A stretch of DNA of 64,000 nt from Labilibacter sediminis (GCF_005877885.1 NZ_VCHY01000013.1:1-64000); one strand, 5' to 3'. Positions 1 to 9,254 are shown, counted from the first letter of the stretch. A program made the numbers and translations. Notes: generated from the sequence alone by a model not told the origin.

Positions 1-270
1 CAAAGAACGTAATAGGCTTAATGAGCCATGTTTATTTAATTTTTAATAACGTCCCTATTTTAATGGGACACTAGTGATTATACAATATAAAGCACCATTT
101 GTATTTGATCATTAGGCCTAGTATACAGGTTGATGTTCAGATTAATGTCTGAATATAAAATTTAAAAGATGAAACGACCATGCAAATTCAATCAGTTAAG
201 CTGTACACAGGGCAATGATTGAATTTATTTGAGAGTTCCATGTGACAAACGAAAGTAAAATTTAAACACA
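1..270. other. Gene-free left edge of window
   Basis: No convincing coding region is visible. One forward frame is open from base 3 to a stop near base 74 and could in principle be the tail of a gene lying outside the window, but its short translation resembles nothing I recognise. No terminator and no TAnnTTTG promoter box was found directly ahead of mgsA. Confidence 0.4.
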
Positions 271-642
271 ATGAAAATAGCAGTGATTGCACACGATGGA
301 AAAAAAGCAGAAATGGTTGCATTTCTAAATAAGCATTATAAGTTCTTACATTCTGCTAATATGTCTATTATAGCCACAGGAACAACAGGTTCTCATGCTA
401 TAGAGGCAGGTTTAAAAGTAGAGCGCGTTTTATCCGGACCAAAAGGAGGAGATGCTCAAATTGCCACACAGGTATGTGAAGGTAAAATACAAGCTGTCCT
501 GTTTTTTAGAGATCCCTTGGATAAGCATCCTCATGAACCGGATATAAATATGCTTATGCGTATTTGTGACGTGCATAATGTGCCATTAGCCACAAATCCT
601 GCAACAGCAAAATTACTGGTTTCATCTTTAACAAAGAGATAG
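271..642 (+). CDS. mgsA: Methylglyoxal synthase
   Basis: MgsA converts dihydroxyacetone phosphate to methylglyoxal and phosphate in the cytoplasm, a bypass of lower glycolysis used when phosphate is short or sugar phosphates accumulate. The 123-residue product is slightly shorter than the E. coli enzyme, but it keeps the diagnostic GTTGS loop (37-41), GGD (59-61) and the FFRDPLDKHPHEPD block (78-91). D61, D81, H88 and D91 line up with the E. coli residues D71, D91, H98 and D101 at a constant offset of ten, so the active site appears complete. The ATG is preceded by an A-rich stretch without a Shine-Dalgarno sequence, as usual in Bacteroidota. The gene stands alone and is followed by a long non-coding stretch. 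The assignment is secure; the metabolic role is inferred from the family. Confidence 0.96.
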   Translation: MKIAVIAHDGKKAEMVAFLNKHYKFLHSANMSIIATGTTGSHAIEAGLKVERVLSGPKGGDAQIATQVCEGKIQAVLFFRDPLDKHPHEPDINMLMRICDVHNVPLATNPATAKLLVSSLTKR

Positions 643-835
643 GATAAATAATATTAAAATCGATGTTGAAGAAGGTTATATGTTTTTTTCTTTGAAAATG
701 TTATGTAACGTAATTAAGGCAACAATTATCGAAATAAATTTAAAAGTAATTAGATCCACAAAAGATGAAATTGTAGTTAAACTTTTTAGTTCACCAGAGC
801 AGTTTACGGACAAACTATTTTAGGACATTTCATCA

Positions 836-1000
836 GGTAGTTTTAACGACATGATTGGTAGCTTCACCAACCACTTTGGTAGGCCTTACAACCTGTTCGG
901 TAGGTTTTACTACCTGTCTGGTAGGTTTAACTGCCGTCCTGGTAGGTTCTATAACTTATCTGGTAGGTTATATAACCTGTCTGGTAGCTTTAAAAACCAA
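836..1000 (+). repeat. Tandem array of eight 21-bp imperfect palindromes
   Basis: Units begin at 836, 857, 878, 899, 920, 941, 962 and 983 and start with GGTAG. The consensus is about GGTAGGTTNTANAACCTGTCT. The unit at 962-982 contains the perfect 14-bp palindrome AGGTTATATAACCT (965-978), and the unit at 899 pairs GGTAG with CTACC. Because 21 is a multiple of three, the array is open in one frame and would encode a seven-residue repeat similar to GRFYNLS, but no ribosome-binding context or homology supports translation. There are no spacers, so it is not a CRISPR array. Confidence 0.8.
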
Positions 1001-1698
1001 ATTTTAAAACAATATAAGAGGGATAAAACTCCTGAATAGTATTCCTTCAATGCCTGAGATTATGCCGGCAAATAATGGGGCTCCGGATGCTTGTGTTATA
1101 CACAGATATAACGGAAGGGCAAGCGAAATATAACAATACCTGCAGATATATCATTTTTATAAGTTTAAAAAATAGATTATTCAGACGAATTACTTTCCTC
1201 TTTCAATTGTTTTACCAAAACATATTTTATTGATGTATTAAGATGCGAATATGGTATGTTTTTATTTTATGCTAAAACATTCGTATTTGTAAGTTGTATT
1301 AAGGTAGTGTGTTATATCGAGAGGTTGAAGTATGTATGTAAAGTTAGGAAATAAGGAATTTTATTAAAAAGAGCTATTGTATAGAAACGATAATAGGTGT
1401 TTTTGTATGACTAATGGCATGTGTTAGTCATAATAATTGAGAATAAGTTTTGATAATTTTCTTTAAAAACATTTCATACAATGCTGTGAAAAAGCAATTA
1501 TAATTAACTTTGATTAGGTAGAGATGATATATTATTGGTATTATTTACTCTACAGAGTTGAAATATGATTATGTAATTTAAGTGTAATTCGAATCACATC
1601 TGTCCTAAATGTTTATGTTGTTTTTATTTAAGTGTTTAAATAACTGTATTTTGTGATAGTTTGTTTAGGCTGGGAGTTATTTTGCAGTATGCAAGTAA

Positions 1699-1831
1699 AC
1701 GGCCTCTTTAAAAATTACTTTTGTTTTGAATAAAGATTTAGTAAGACCGGGAAGCTGAGAGCTTTGCTCGAAGATCGCCCACCCGCACTTTATCTTTATG
1801 CAAATAAGAACGTTATTTTTAAAGCAGCCTT
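1699..1831. repeat. Long imperfect inverted repeat (hairpin)
   Basis: The left arm (about 1699-1735) and right arm (about 1791-1831) pair imperfectly: GGCCTCTTTAAAAAT against ATTTTTAAAGCAGCC, and ATAAAGAT against ATCTTTAT. The centre (1745-1785) is GC-rich for this region and contains AGCTTTGCTCG. Size and shape resemble the other hairpin elements in this window, but the sequence differs. No copy of its own was noticed elsewhere here. Confidence 0.5.
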
Positions 1832-2015
1832 GATGTTTTTTCCTTAGTTTTTGTCATCAAGAACATCGGAAGGATTAAGAATTGAGTATTCTTAATTATT
1901 TCAGCGAAATCTGGTTTGGGCGACGCACCAATTATTTTGGGCAGCTCTGTATTCGAATACTTAATGATTTACAAGGTGTTTTAATATCTTTTACAGCGAA
2001 ATAAAAAACAAATAG

Positions 2016-4526
2016 ATGAAGCGATTTTTGAAAATTTTTGGCGGTTTTATTACAGTCCTTTTTGTGCTATTGTTAATAGTTCCATTCTTTTTTAAAGGAA
2101 AAATAGAAAGAATAGTGAAGGAGCAAGTGAATAATCAATTAAATGCCACTGTTGATTGGAGCAAATTCTCACTCTCCTTAATTAGTAGTTTTCCTGATTT
2201 ATCGGTAGGTATGACTGACCTTACTGTGGTTGGTGAAGGTAAGTTCGAAGAAGATACGCTGCTATACCTTAAAGATTTTGATTTATCAGCTGATCTTTTT
2301 ACGGCTATCGGAGGCAAAGGGATTGAGGTGACTTCCATAATGTTTGATCAACCCATTATTCAAGCTAAGGTTCTTGCTGATTCCACGGCAAACTGGGATA
2401 TTGCCAAGGCCACTGCTGAGGCACAAGATGCTCAGATTGATGAAAATTCTGAATCAACTGATTTTACAATAAACCTGCAAAGGCTTGAAGTTAAAGATGC
2501 GATCGTTAAGTATCATGACCATAGTATGGACTTATATACTGGAATTATCGGTTTTAATTTGGATTTGTCAGGAGATTTTTCAGCTATCTCAACAGATTTG
2601 AATATTAACTCCTCTATAGAAAAATTAAATCTAACCATGGAGGAAACGCAATATCTTAATGAGGTAAAAATTGGTTTTAAAGCTGAGGTGTTAGCGGATT
2701 TGGTCAACAACATCTTCACTTTTAAAGAAAACGACTTTACTATTAATAAGCTTAACCTGGGTTTTGATGGAAGTGTGGCTATGTTAGAAGAGGGTTATGA
2801 GCTTGATGTAAAATTGGGAGCCAAGGAAACCAACTTTAAATCATTATTGGAATTGGTGCCACAAGAGTATAGGGAAAGCATGGAAGACATTGATGTGCAA
2901 GGAACCCTGGCGCTTAATGCTGTTGCCAAAGGTATATATACTGATGCTGATCATCTGCCTTCTTTTAATGCAGTTTTAAGGGTAGGAGACGGACAAATTA
3001 AATATCCTGATCTCCCTAAATCTATTGATAATATTAATATTAATGTTGTTGTAGAAAATGCTGGCGGTTCAGCTGACAATACTATTACCGACCTTAAAGA
3101 ATTTCATTTTGATTTAGGTGGTAATCCTTTTGATGCAGATTTTTTACTTAAAACACCAGTGAGTAATCCTCAGTTTAAGGGTAGTATGGTTGGTATTATT
3201 GATTTAAACTCATTAAAGGATGCAATTCCGCTCGACAGCTTTGATATAAAAGGAGTTATTAATGCTGACGTAAGCCTCAATGGTAATATGGCAATGATTG
3301 AACAGGAAAAGTATGATTCAGTAGATGTAAGAGGCGATATTAAACTGGAGGGTTTTTATTATTCCAGTGTAGATATGCCCCAGGCGGTTCTTATTCAGGA
3401 TGCATTAATGTCTTTTTCGCCTAAAAAAATTGCTTTAGAAAAATTAAATTGCATCGTAGGGAGTTCTGATTTTAGTTTGCATGGAAAAATTGAAAATTAC
3501 CTGGCCTATGTATTCAAAGATGAAACTCTTTATGGAGTTTTAAAACATAAGTCAAAGCTTCTTGATGTTAATGAATTAATGATATCAGAAGAAACTGAAT
3601 CAGATCAATCAGTCGAAGATTCAATAGCAACAATGGAGTTGTATGTTGTTCCTAAAAATTTCGACTTTGTATTTTCATCATCGTTTGATAAAATTAAGTA
3701 CGATAAACTTGAAATTAATAATGCTCAGGGAAAAGTGACGGTTCGTAACGGCAAAGTTGTGCTTGATGGTATTGCAATGGATTTATTGGATGGAGAAATG
3801 ATAATGGCAGGAGAGTACAATACTCAAAATGAGAATAAACCATTTGTTGACTTTTTATTCAATGCCAGTAGCATTGATATTAACAAAACGGCTAATTCTT
3901 TTAGTGTGGTGGATTCATTAATGCCTATTGCTAAAAAATCTAAAGGAAAAATAAGTGCTAGTTTAAAATACAATAGTTTATTAGATCAGCAAATGTCTCC
4001 CGTTATTCCATCTATTACAGGAAGTGGAAATATTAAATCAAAGGCTATAGAGGTATCTGACTCAAAGGTGTTAAACAATATGGCCGACCTTCTTAAAAAA
4101 GATGAGTACCGTAAAATGAAGGCTGAGGATATTAATATTGACTTCGTAATGAAAGATGGAAAAATCATTGTTGCACCTTTTACTACCAGGGTATTTGGTA
4201 AAAGTATTACTGTGGCAGGAGAACAAGGTTTTGATCAGTCGTTAAATTATGTGGTACGTGCACCAATCTCGCGCAAAGAAGTAGCCGGAGCAATGAGTTT
4301 TCTGGCGGATTTCTCCGATAAGGGCGATGATATTATTGTGGATGTAATAGTAAAAGGAACTGCAAAGGATCCAAAACTCAGCATGGATCTGACTGAAGCA
4401 AAAAAACAGGTGCAAAAAGAAGTTGAAAAAGAGGCTAAAAAAGCCATTGAGGATGCAATGAAAGATGAGAATGTTAAGAAGACTGTAGACGAGCTTAAAA
4501 AGAAACTGGGAGGTTTCTTTAAGTAA
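2016..4526 (+). CDS. AsmA-like family envelope protein
   Basis: The 836-residue protein has one N-terminal membrane anchor (about residues 5-27) and a long periplasmic region rich in short beta strands, the pattern of AsmA/TamB/YhdP-type proteins that form hydrophobic grooves bridging inner and outer membranes. The opening KGKIERIVKEQVNNQLNA after the membrane segment, followed by DWSKFSLSLISSFPDLSV, is typical of Bacteroidota AsmA-like proteins. The C-terminus (residues 790-836) is a charged helix rich in Lys and Glu. Family members are linked to lipid transport and outer-membrane assembly. The gene is monocistronic, with a hairpin terminator about 40 bp downstream. The specific cargo cannot be read from the sequence. 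Confidence 0.82.
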   Translation: MKRFLKIFGGFITVLFVLLLIVPFFFKGKIERIVKEQVNNQLNATVDWSKFSLSLISSFPDLSVGMTDLTVVGEGKFEEDTLLYLKDFDLSADLFTAIGGKGIEVTSIMFDQPIIQAKVLADSTANWDIAKATAEAQDAQIDENSESTDFTINLQRLEVKDAIVKYHDHSMDLYTGIIGFNLDLSGDFSAISTDLNINSSIEKLNLTMEETQYLNEVKIGFKAEVLADLVNNIFTFKENDFTINKLNLGFDGSVAMLEEGYELDVKLGAKETNFKSLLELVPQEYRESMEDIDVQGTLALNAVAKGIYTDADHLPSFNAVLRVGDGQIKYPDLPKSIDNININVVVENAGGSADNTITDLKEFHFDLGGNPFDADFLLKTPVSNPQFKGSMVGIIDLNSLKDAIPLDSFDIKGVINADVSLNGNMAMIEQEKYDSVDVRGDIKLEGFYYSSVDMPQAVLIQDALMSFSPKKIALEKLNCIVGSSDFSLHGKIENYLAYVFKDETLYGVLKHKSKLLDVNELMISEETESDQSVEDSIATMELYVVPKNFDFVFSSSFDKIKYDKLEINNAQGKVTVRNGKVVLDGIAMDLLDGEMIMAGEYNTQNENKPFVDFLFNASSIDINKTANSFSVVDSLMPIAKKSKGKISASLKYNSLLDQQMSPVIPSITGSGNIKSKAIEVSDSKVLNNMADLLKKDEYRKMKAEDINIDFVMKDGKIIVAPFTTRVFGKSITVAGEQGFDQSLNYVVRAPISRKEVAGAMSFLADFSDKGDDIIVDVIVKGTAKDPKLSMDLTEAKKQVQKEVEKEAKKAIEDAMKDENVKKTVDELKKKLGGFFK

Positions 4527-4566
4527 TAATTCTGAGAAAATAAATCTTATTTGATACTTATATATT

Positions 4567-4596
4567 AAAGCCTGGCAGTTTTCTGTCAGGCTTTTA
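4567..4596 (+). terminator. Intrinsic terminator after AsmA-like gene
   Basis: AAGCCTGGCAG pairs with CTGTCAGGCTT around a short T-rich loop and is followed by a TTTT run. Confidence 0.75.
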
Positions 4597-4662
4597 ACGG
4601 TATCATAAATAGGAAGCTTTTTACTTAAACTAAATCTACGTTTTTAATTAGTAAGCATGTAA

Positions 4663-4908
4663 TTAAAGAGTGGCTTGATTCCTCCAGCTTGTATCGCAAG
4701 CTTCGTTTAAAATTTCGAAAATTTCAACGTCGGATAAATTGGTTATAGTCTTTAGCTGGTCTGTAAAATTATCTGCATACATATTCATATAGCTAAAGTC
4801 AGCTCCAGAGCTAAGTAATTCCTTTGCATAAGGTGATAATACCTTTATCATTTCCTCAATAATATTTTCTTTAGAAGAATTGCTGTTAATAGAGGATAAT
4901 TGATTCAT
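4663..4908 (-). CDS. Small hypothetical protein (81 aa)
   Basis: I do not recognise this 81-residue protein. It is predicted to be helical and acidic, without signal peptide or membrane segment, and ends in an NEACDTSWRNQ-like stretch. It lies 52 bp downstream of the coiled-coil lipoprotein gene on the same strand and could share its transcript. The ATG at 4908 follows an A/T-rich leader. Codon use looks like that of neighbouring genes, so I regard it as a probable real gene of unknown function. Confidence 0.55.
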   Translation of the reverse strand: MNQLSSINSNSSKENIIEEMIKVLSPYAKELLSSGADFSYMNMYADNFTDQLKTITNLSDVEIFEILNEACDTSWRNQATL

Positions 4909-4960
4909 GATATAATAAGCTATTTGTTGTTAAAATTGTTTTTCAACTGAAGTGTTATCG

Positions 4961-5680
4961 TTAATAATGTCCTAATTCTTTGGCTATCTTATCGATATGC
5001 TTATTTTTGTTTGGATCAATAGCCTTATTGCCGGATTTTGCTGATAGCATTTCTTTTCTTAATTCAATAAATGCTTTTGAAATAGCTTCCATTTTGTCTT
5101 TATTACCAATTAGTTGTTGCTCAAATGAAGCTAATTTTCTCTTGTTTAGTTCTAATTCTTTAGTCGATTTTTGATTTTGAGAATTTAAATTCACGTATTT
5201 GTTTTTTTGAATTTGAAATTCTTCTTCCAATTTTTTGAATCGCTGCTCAGATAAGCTTAGTGCATATTTAATATTAGCAGTGTCTCTTTTAAGTTTTTGA
5301 TTGTTGGTCTTTAGTTTTTTAAGCTCGTCAGCAGTTGAAATAGAGCTTTGTTTTTGCGATTTGTATAACGTCAATGACTCATCTAATTCTGCTTTGAGTT
5401 TTGTGTTATGATCGGTTAATTCAGTCACTTTTATTAATAGATCACTCATCTCATCCGATTTAACAGCATTGCTCAGGTGTAAATCATTCTTCATTTTTTC
5501 GAACTCCTTAATGTTATTGTTTAGTTTTTGTTCGAGTGATTTATTTTGAGCTTGAGATACTTTAAGTTCTTTAGTTAAATTTGCATTTTCCAATAGGCTG
5601 GCATCATATTTCTTTTTAGAAACAATGCAACCATTAAATAGCAAAACAGAAATCAGTACAAGTGCAATTCTATTATTCAT
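4961..5680 (-). CDS. Coiled-coil lipoprotein
   Basis: The 239-residue product starts with a lipoprotein signal peptide whose lipobox LFNGC places the acylated cysteine at residue 18, followed by KKKYDASLLENANL. From about residue 25 to 215 it is almost uninterrupted heptad-rich helix (Leu, Lys, Glu, Asn, Gln), so it should form a long coiled coil in the periplasm or on the outer membrane. The lipobox-plus-KKKYDA beginning is common among Bacteroidota OmpA-like lipoproteins, but no OmpA domain is present here; the protein stops after the coil. Its role is unknown, probably structural or envelope-spacing. A TACTTTTG box (5712-5705, minus strand) lies 25 bp upstream of the start and may be its -7 element, though no good -33 element was found. 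Confidence 0.75.
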   Translation of the reverse strand: MNNRIALVLISVLLFNGCIVSKKKYDASLLENANLTKELKVSQAQNKSLEQKLNNNIKEFEKMKNDLHLSNAVKSDEMSDLLIKVTELTDHNTKLKAELDESLTLYKSQKQSSISTADELKKLKTNNQKLKRDTANIKYALSLSEQRFKKLEEEFQIQKNKYVNLNSQNQKSTKELELNKRKLASFEQQLIGNKDKMEAISKAFIELRKEMLSAKSGNKAIDPNKNKHIDKIAKELGHY

Positions 5681-5838
5681 GATTTAAAATTTTCGAATTA
5701 AATCCAAAAGTAGTAAAGTTTTCCTCAAAGTTTAATCTCCTTACAAACTATTTGTTTATTAAGTTTACCATCATATATTTTATAAGAAAAGAAGTATAGT
5801 TTACAGCTTAATTTCTAATTTTAACAAAAAAAAGAGTA

Positions 5839-7005
5839 ATGAGATATAGTCACAAATTAGTACTTTCAATATTATTGGTTTCAATATTTAATTTGTTTTC
5901 CATTGTAAAAGGACAAAATGTAAACATAGTAGGCGTTGTTACAAATGCTGAGACAGGAAATGCAGTGGAATTTGCAAATATTGGTATAGAAAATACTTAC
6001 CTGGGAACAGCTTCGGATATGGACGGTTACTTTGAGTTGGTTATTTCAGAAACTTTATCGGATAAAACAATTCGAGTATCTGCTGTTGGTTTTAAGTCAA
6101 AGGCATACGCTGTAAAAGATTGGCTAATTAAAGATTCGGTTAAAATACAATTGACTCCTGTTAATTATGGTATTTCAGAAGTAAGTGTAGAGGCGAAATC
6201 AAAGATTGGTTATGGGATTATACGATCTACGTCCAACCTGGTGTCGGATAATTATCCTCAGCAGGCTCTAACATATAAATGCTATGTAAACGCACAGTCT
6301 TTTAAAGGCGATATCGTTAAAAAAACAGAAAGTATCTTGTTGTTATCTGATGCGGAAGGTTATAAAACTCCTTCCTTCACTCATGCATATCAAAACAGAA
6401 ACTATAAAATAGTGGAAGATACAGATTCTACCAAAACAGGGAGTTTGTTAGAGGGCGTAACAATGATCGATCAAATTATAAATCAGGACATTGTTCGTTG
6501 TGCGGGAAATATTCTGTCATTGGCATCCATTAATGATTTTAAGGTAGAAGTAATAGGAGAGGATGTAATACAGGGAGATTCTGTTTGGGTGATTCAATAT
6601 GATTGCAAAACGCCGACCATTCAAAATAGTGGTGACCCCGAGTTAGTTAAATATAGTGGCGAAATTTTTATTAATAAAGAAGATAATGCTGTTTTAAAAA
6701 ACAGTATTGAAGCAATTCGTAAAGGGATGTTTATACATGGAAATTCCTTTAATAATATAACAGAAAATCAACAGGAAATTACCTATAAAGCAGAAACCTC
6801 ATATGTAAAAAAGAGTGGTAAATATGTTTTAAACTCTATTGATTATTCTTTAATAGATGAAGTAAGCAATATAAAGGAGCATGTTTTTCTTCAAGTTGTT
6901 GAGGTAACTGAATTCGATAAATCAATTATAAACAGACAATACTATAACAATACTGAAGTTGATGTAAACTTTTGGCAAACTTATAAAAGACCACTGGATA
7001 ACTAA
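5839..7005 (+). CDS. Secreted CarboxypepD_reg-like domain protein
   Basis: The 388-residue protein begins with a signal peptide (about 1-25, ending near VKGQ) and then carries a carboxypeptidase-regulatory-like beta-sandwich (about residues 28-112) with the usual GVVTNAETGNAVEFANIGI and SDMDGYFEL signatures. The rest is a beta-rich region of the type found in Bacteroidota proteins that share this domain with TonB-dependent receptors, but there is no beta-barrel. It is likely periplasmic or anchored at the outer membrane. No catalytic motif is visible. It is divergent from the lipoprotein gene and precedes the universal stress protein gene on the same strand with a gap of about 70 bp. The domain is clear; the function is unknown. 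Confidence 0.75.
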   Translation: MRYSHKLVLSILLVSIFNLFSIVKGQNVNIVGVVTNAETGNAVEFANIGIENTYLGTASDMDGYFELVISETLSDKTIRVSAVGFKSKAYAVKDWLIKDSVKIQLTPVNYGISEVSVEAKSKIGYGIIRSTSNLVSDNYPQQALTYKCYVNAQSFKGDIVKKTESILLLSDAEGYKTPSFTHAYQNRNYKIVEDTDSTKTGSLLEGVTMIDQIINQDIVRCAGNILSLASINDFKVEVIGEDVIQGDSVWVIQYDCKTPTIQNSGDPELVKYSGEIFINKEDNAVLKNSIEAIRKGMFIHGNSFNNITENQQEITYKAETSYVKKSGKYVLNSIDYSLIDEVSNIKEHVFLQVVEVTEFDKSIINRQYYNNTEVDVNFWQTYKRPLDN

Positions 7006-7077
7006 GGCTTATTTATTAGTAATTGTGTAATTATTTCATTAAATTAATAGACAAGGTTTAACTCTAATATTTTGACT

Positions 7078-8193
7078 ATGGAAGATAAAATAATTACACT
7101 GGCAACGCTTACTTTTGAAAAAGCTCAATTGGTAAAAACTCTTCTTGAAAACGAAGGAGTAAGCTGTTTTTTAGAACATATTAATCTTATTCAGGGTGCG
7201 GTATCTTCAGGTGTAAAAATTAATATTAGGGAAGCGGATTTTGAGCAGGCCATGATGGTTTTCGATGCCATACGTGAATCGGATTACAATTCAGAGCCTC
7301 ATGATGTAATTAGTACGCAAACCGTGAAAATATTGGTGCCTGTAGACTTTTCAGAATATTCGCAAAAAGCTGTTGATGTGGCTTTTGACTGGGTAGTTAA
7401 GCAAAAAGGTGAAATAACCTTATTTAATTCATATTTTACACCCTTAAATACAGGTATTCCATTTAGTGATTCATTTGTTTACGATGTAAATACAGATGAA
7501 GTAAGTTTGGATATGGAGGAGGAGAGTGAACGTAAAATGGAGCTTTTGCAAAAAGATCTGGAAAAAAGAATATCTGAAAAGAAAATAAAAGATGTGAATG
7601 TTAAGGCTATTGTACGTAGAGGGGTAGCTGAACATGAAATATTGGCCTATAGTGAACACTATAAGCCGTCTGTTATTGTAATGGGAACTCGCGGGGCCGA
7701 TAAAAAAGCAGTTGATTTAATAGGAAGTGTAACAGCTGAGATTATAGAATCGGCAAAAGTACCGGTTTTGGCTATACCTGAAAGCTTTGAATACTCTGGT
7801 ATAGAAAAAATTAAACGAGTTGGTTACCTCTCTGTTTTTGAGAATGCTGATTTTGTAGCTATTGATAAATTATCAAACATTGTTAATTCAATAGATGTTG
7901 ATATTATATGTTCGCATATTAGTAGTCTTTCAGAGGTAGATATAAATAAAGTTAAGCTAGATGGTTTGGTAGAGCATTTTAGAAATCATGCTATAAATAA
8001 GAAACTATCCTTTAAACTGACCGAGAACGAAGATTTTTGGGTTGGAATAGAAAGCTTTATTCAGACAGAAAATATTGATATACTATCGTTTACGACTTAT
8101 AAAAGAAATTTAATATCAAGGCTTTTAAATGCTTCTGTTGCCAAAAAAATGCTTTTTCATTCAACTACACCATTGTTGGTATTTCATGCATAA
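7078..8193 (+). CDS. Universal stress protein with N-terminal DUF2007-like domain
   Basis: I chose the ATG at 7078 over an in-frame TTG six bases upstream. Residues 1-75 resemble the DUF2007 'putative signal-transducing' domain (LATLTFEKAQLVKTLLENEG, INIREADFEQAMMVF). Residues about 82-240 are a UspA fold starting KILVPVDFSEYSQKAVDVAF. The nucleotide-binding signature GTRG followed by GSVTAEII (about 200-220) suggests an ATP-binding Usp. The last 130 residues look like a second, degenerate Usp half. Universal stress proteins act in the cytoplasm as dimers in stress adaptation. The DUF2007-Usp-degenerate Usp arrangement is uncommon. The partner or signal cannot be deduced. Confidence 0.85.
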   Translation: MEDKIITLATLTFEKAQLVKTLLENEGVSCFLEHINLIQGAVSSGVKINIREADFEQAMMVFDAIRESDYNSEPHDVISTQTVKILVPVDFSEYSQKAVDVAFDWVVKQKGEITLFNSYFTPLNTGIPFSDSFVYDVNTDEVSLDMEEESERKMELLQKDLEKRISEKKIKDVNVKAIVRRGVAEHEILAYSEHYKPSVIVMGTRGADKKAVDLIGSVTAEIIESAKVPVLAIPESFEYSGIEKIKRVGYLSVFENADFVAIDKLSNIVNSIDVDIICSHISSLSEVDINKVKLDGLVEHFRNHAINKKLSFKLTENEDFWVGIESFIQTENIDILSFTTYKRNLISRLLNASVAKKMLFHSTTPLLVFHA

Positions 8194-8232
8194 AAATATA
8201 TATTTAGGCTTGAAATAAATAGTAAAGCCTTA

Positions 8233-9120
8233 ATGGTGAATAGAATCATAGTTTTTGTTGTCTTTTTTTTAATCTTAAATGGTCCGGAACTGTTATGTCA
8301 GGATAATTATCCTGTAAGGGGGACGGTTTTTGTGCGTGAAGGAAATGCATCAGGAATTAATCTCACCATAACCACCGCAGATACCAAGGAAAAAGTTCCG
8401 GTTGATATAAAGGGTAATTTTACAGCTTTACTGCAATGGCATAAGGTACATCAATTATGCTTTTCAAAGAAAGGTTATGTGACTAAGATAATTGAATTTT
8501 CTACCAAAATTCCCGAAGATGTAGCTCCGAAGTATATTTATCCGTATGAGATTTTAATAGAACTTTTCCCAATATTTCCTGATGTAGACACGGTATTTTT
8601 TAAAAAGCCTGTGGCTAAAATTCAATACAATAAATTGTATAATGATTTTGACTATGATACTGAATATTTATTGTCTGTAAAATATAAGTTAGATAAAGTA
8701 AAGACGAATTATTACAAATGGAAAAACTTAAAAGAACCTGCTGTTAAACCTAAAAAAGAAGAATCTACTAAAAAGCAGAATATAAATGCAGTTCAGTATG
8801 AAAAATCTATTGAAGTTAAAAAGTCAAAGGTAGTTCCTGAACCTACTTCCAGTCCAATTAAAGAACCAATAGCAGATACAGCAAAAAATCCATTTAACTT
8901 ACCTGCATTAAAAGAGGTGTATCCACAAGGAAAAAGTATTGAAATATTTAAGTTAAAAGGAAAGCAAATAACACGTGTAATTATACAAAACGGCGAATTT
9001 CGAAAGGTGTTTTATAAAGTAAAACATGATTGGGGAGGTTTGTTTTATTTCGTTCAAGAGTCACCATCAAAATACAGAAGTATCTCCAAATATAATTTCC
9101 AAAAATCAACCAATATTTAA
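8233..9120 (+). CDS. Secreted hypothetical protein
   Basis: The 295-residue protein has a clear signal peptide (about 1-23, ending near LLCQ). The following segment (24-110) is beta-rich and reminiscent of a carboxypeptidase-regulatory-like fold (GTVFVREGNASG, KGNFTALLQWHKVHQLCFSKKGYVTK), a domain used in many Bacteroidota gliding and envelope proteins. Residues about 170-215 are a low-complexity Lys/Glu/Pro linker, and the C-terminal 70 residues form a separate small domain. I do not recognise the whole protein. It lies 39 bp after the stress-protein gene on the same strand and may be cotranscribed. A GGCTT/AAGCC hairpin spans the short gap. Confidence 0.6.
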   Translation: MVNRIIVFVVFFLILNGPELLCQDNYPVRGTVFVREGNASGINLTITTADTKEKVPVDIKGNFTALLQWHKVHQLCFSKKGYVTKIIEFSTKIPEDVAPKYIYPYEILIELFPIFPDVDTVFFKKPVAKIQYNKLYNDFDYDTEYLLSVKYKLDKVKTNYYKWKNLKEPAVKPKKEESTKKQNINAVQYEKSIEVKKSKVVPEPTSSPIKEPIADTAKNPFNLPALKEVYPQGKSIEIFKLKGKQITRVIIQNGEFRKVFYKVKHDWGGLFYFVQESPSKYRSISKYNFQKSTNI

Positions 9121-9188
9121 TTTTATTTAAATGGTTATTTATTTTAAGGACTTTTAACGCACAAAGTATGGCAAAAGTCATGTTTTTG

Positions 9189-9219
9189 TTTTGAAGATTA
9201 AAATAAATCTCTAATTTTG
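9189..9219 (+). promoter_or_regulatory. Promoter of threonine operon
   Basis: TTTTG at 9189-9193, an 18-bp spacer, then TAATTTTG at 9212-9219, a full match to the Bacteroidota -33/-7 pattern. The start of transcription would fall near 9226, about 30 bases before the leader peptide. Confidence 0.75.
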
Positions 9220-9254
9220 CATTATAATTTAACGGGAAAACATATATAATTCTT

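Larger units (their letters stand above)
643..2015. other. 1.37-kb gene-free region
   Basis: This stretch between mgsA and the AsmA-like gene holds a 21-bp tandem repeat (836-1000) and a long imperfect inverted repeat (1699-1831), both listed separately. A tiny ORF at 1050-1133 (27 codons) sits in a locally GC-richer patch but has no supporting feature. A small hairpin (TTAAGAAT/ATTCTTAA) lies at about 1875-1893. The rest is very AT-rich with stops in all frames. Confidence 0.6.

Noticed and set aside
3-74. Open frame at left edge as the end of an upstream gene
   Set aside because: Only about 23 codons, no recognisable motif and no terminator behind it.
836-1000. Possible CRISPR array
   Set aside because: Units follow each other directly without unique spacers, and no cas gene is in the window.
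851-1039. 62-codon open frame over the 21-bp repeat array with a GRFYNLS-like heptapeptide repeat
   Set aside because: The frame is open because the unit is a multiple of three; translation has no hydrophobic or domain pattern, no start context and no neighbour support.
1050-1133. 27-codon mini-ORF (starts MPEIMPANN)
   Set aside because: Too short to judge, no leader-peptide features such as codon runs, no downstream operon.
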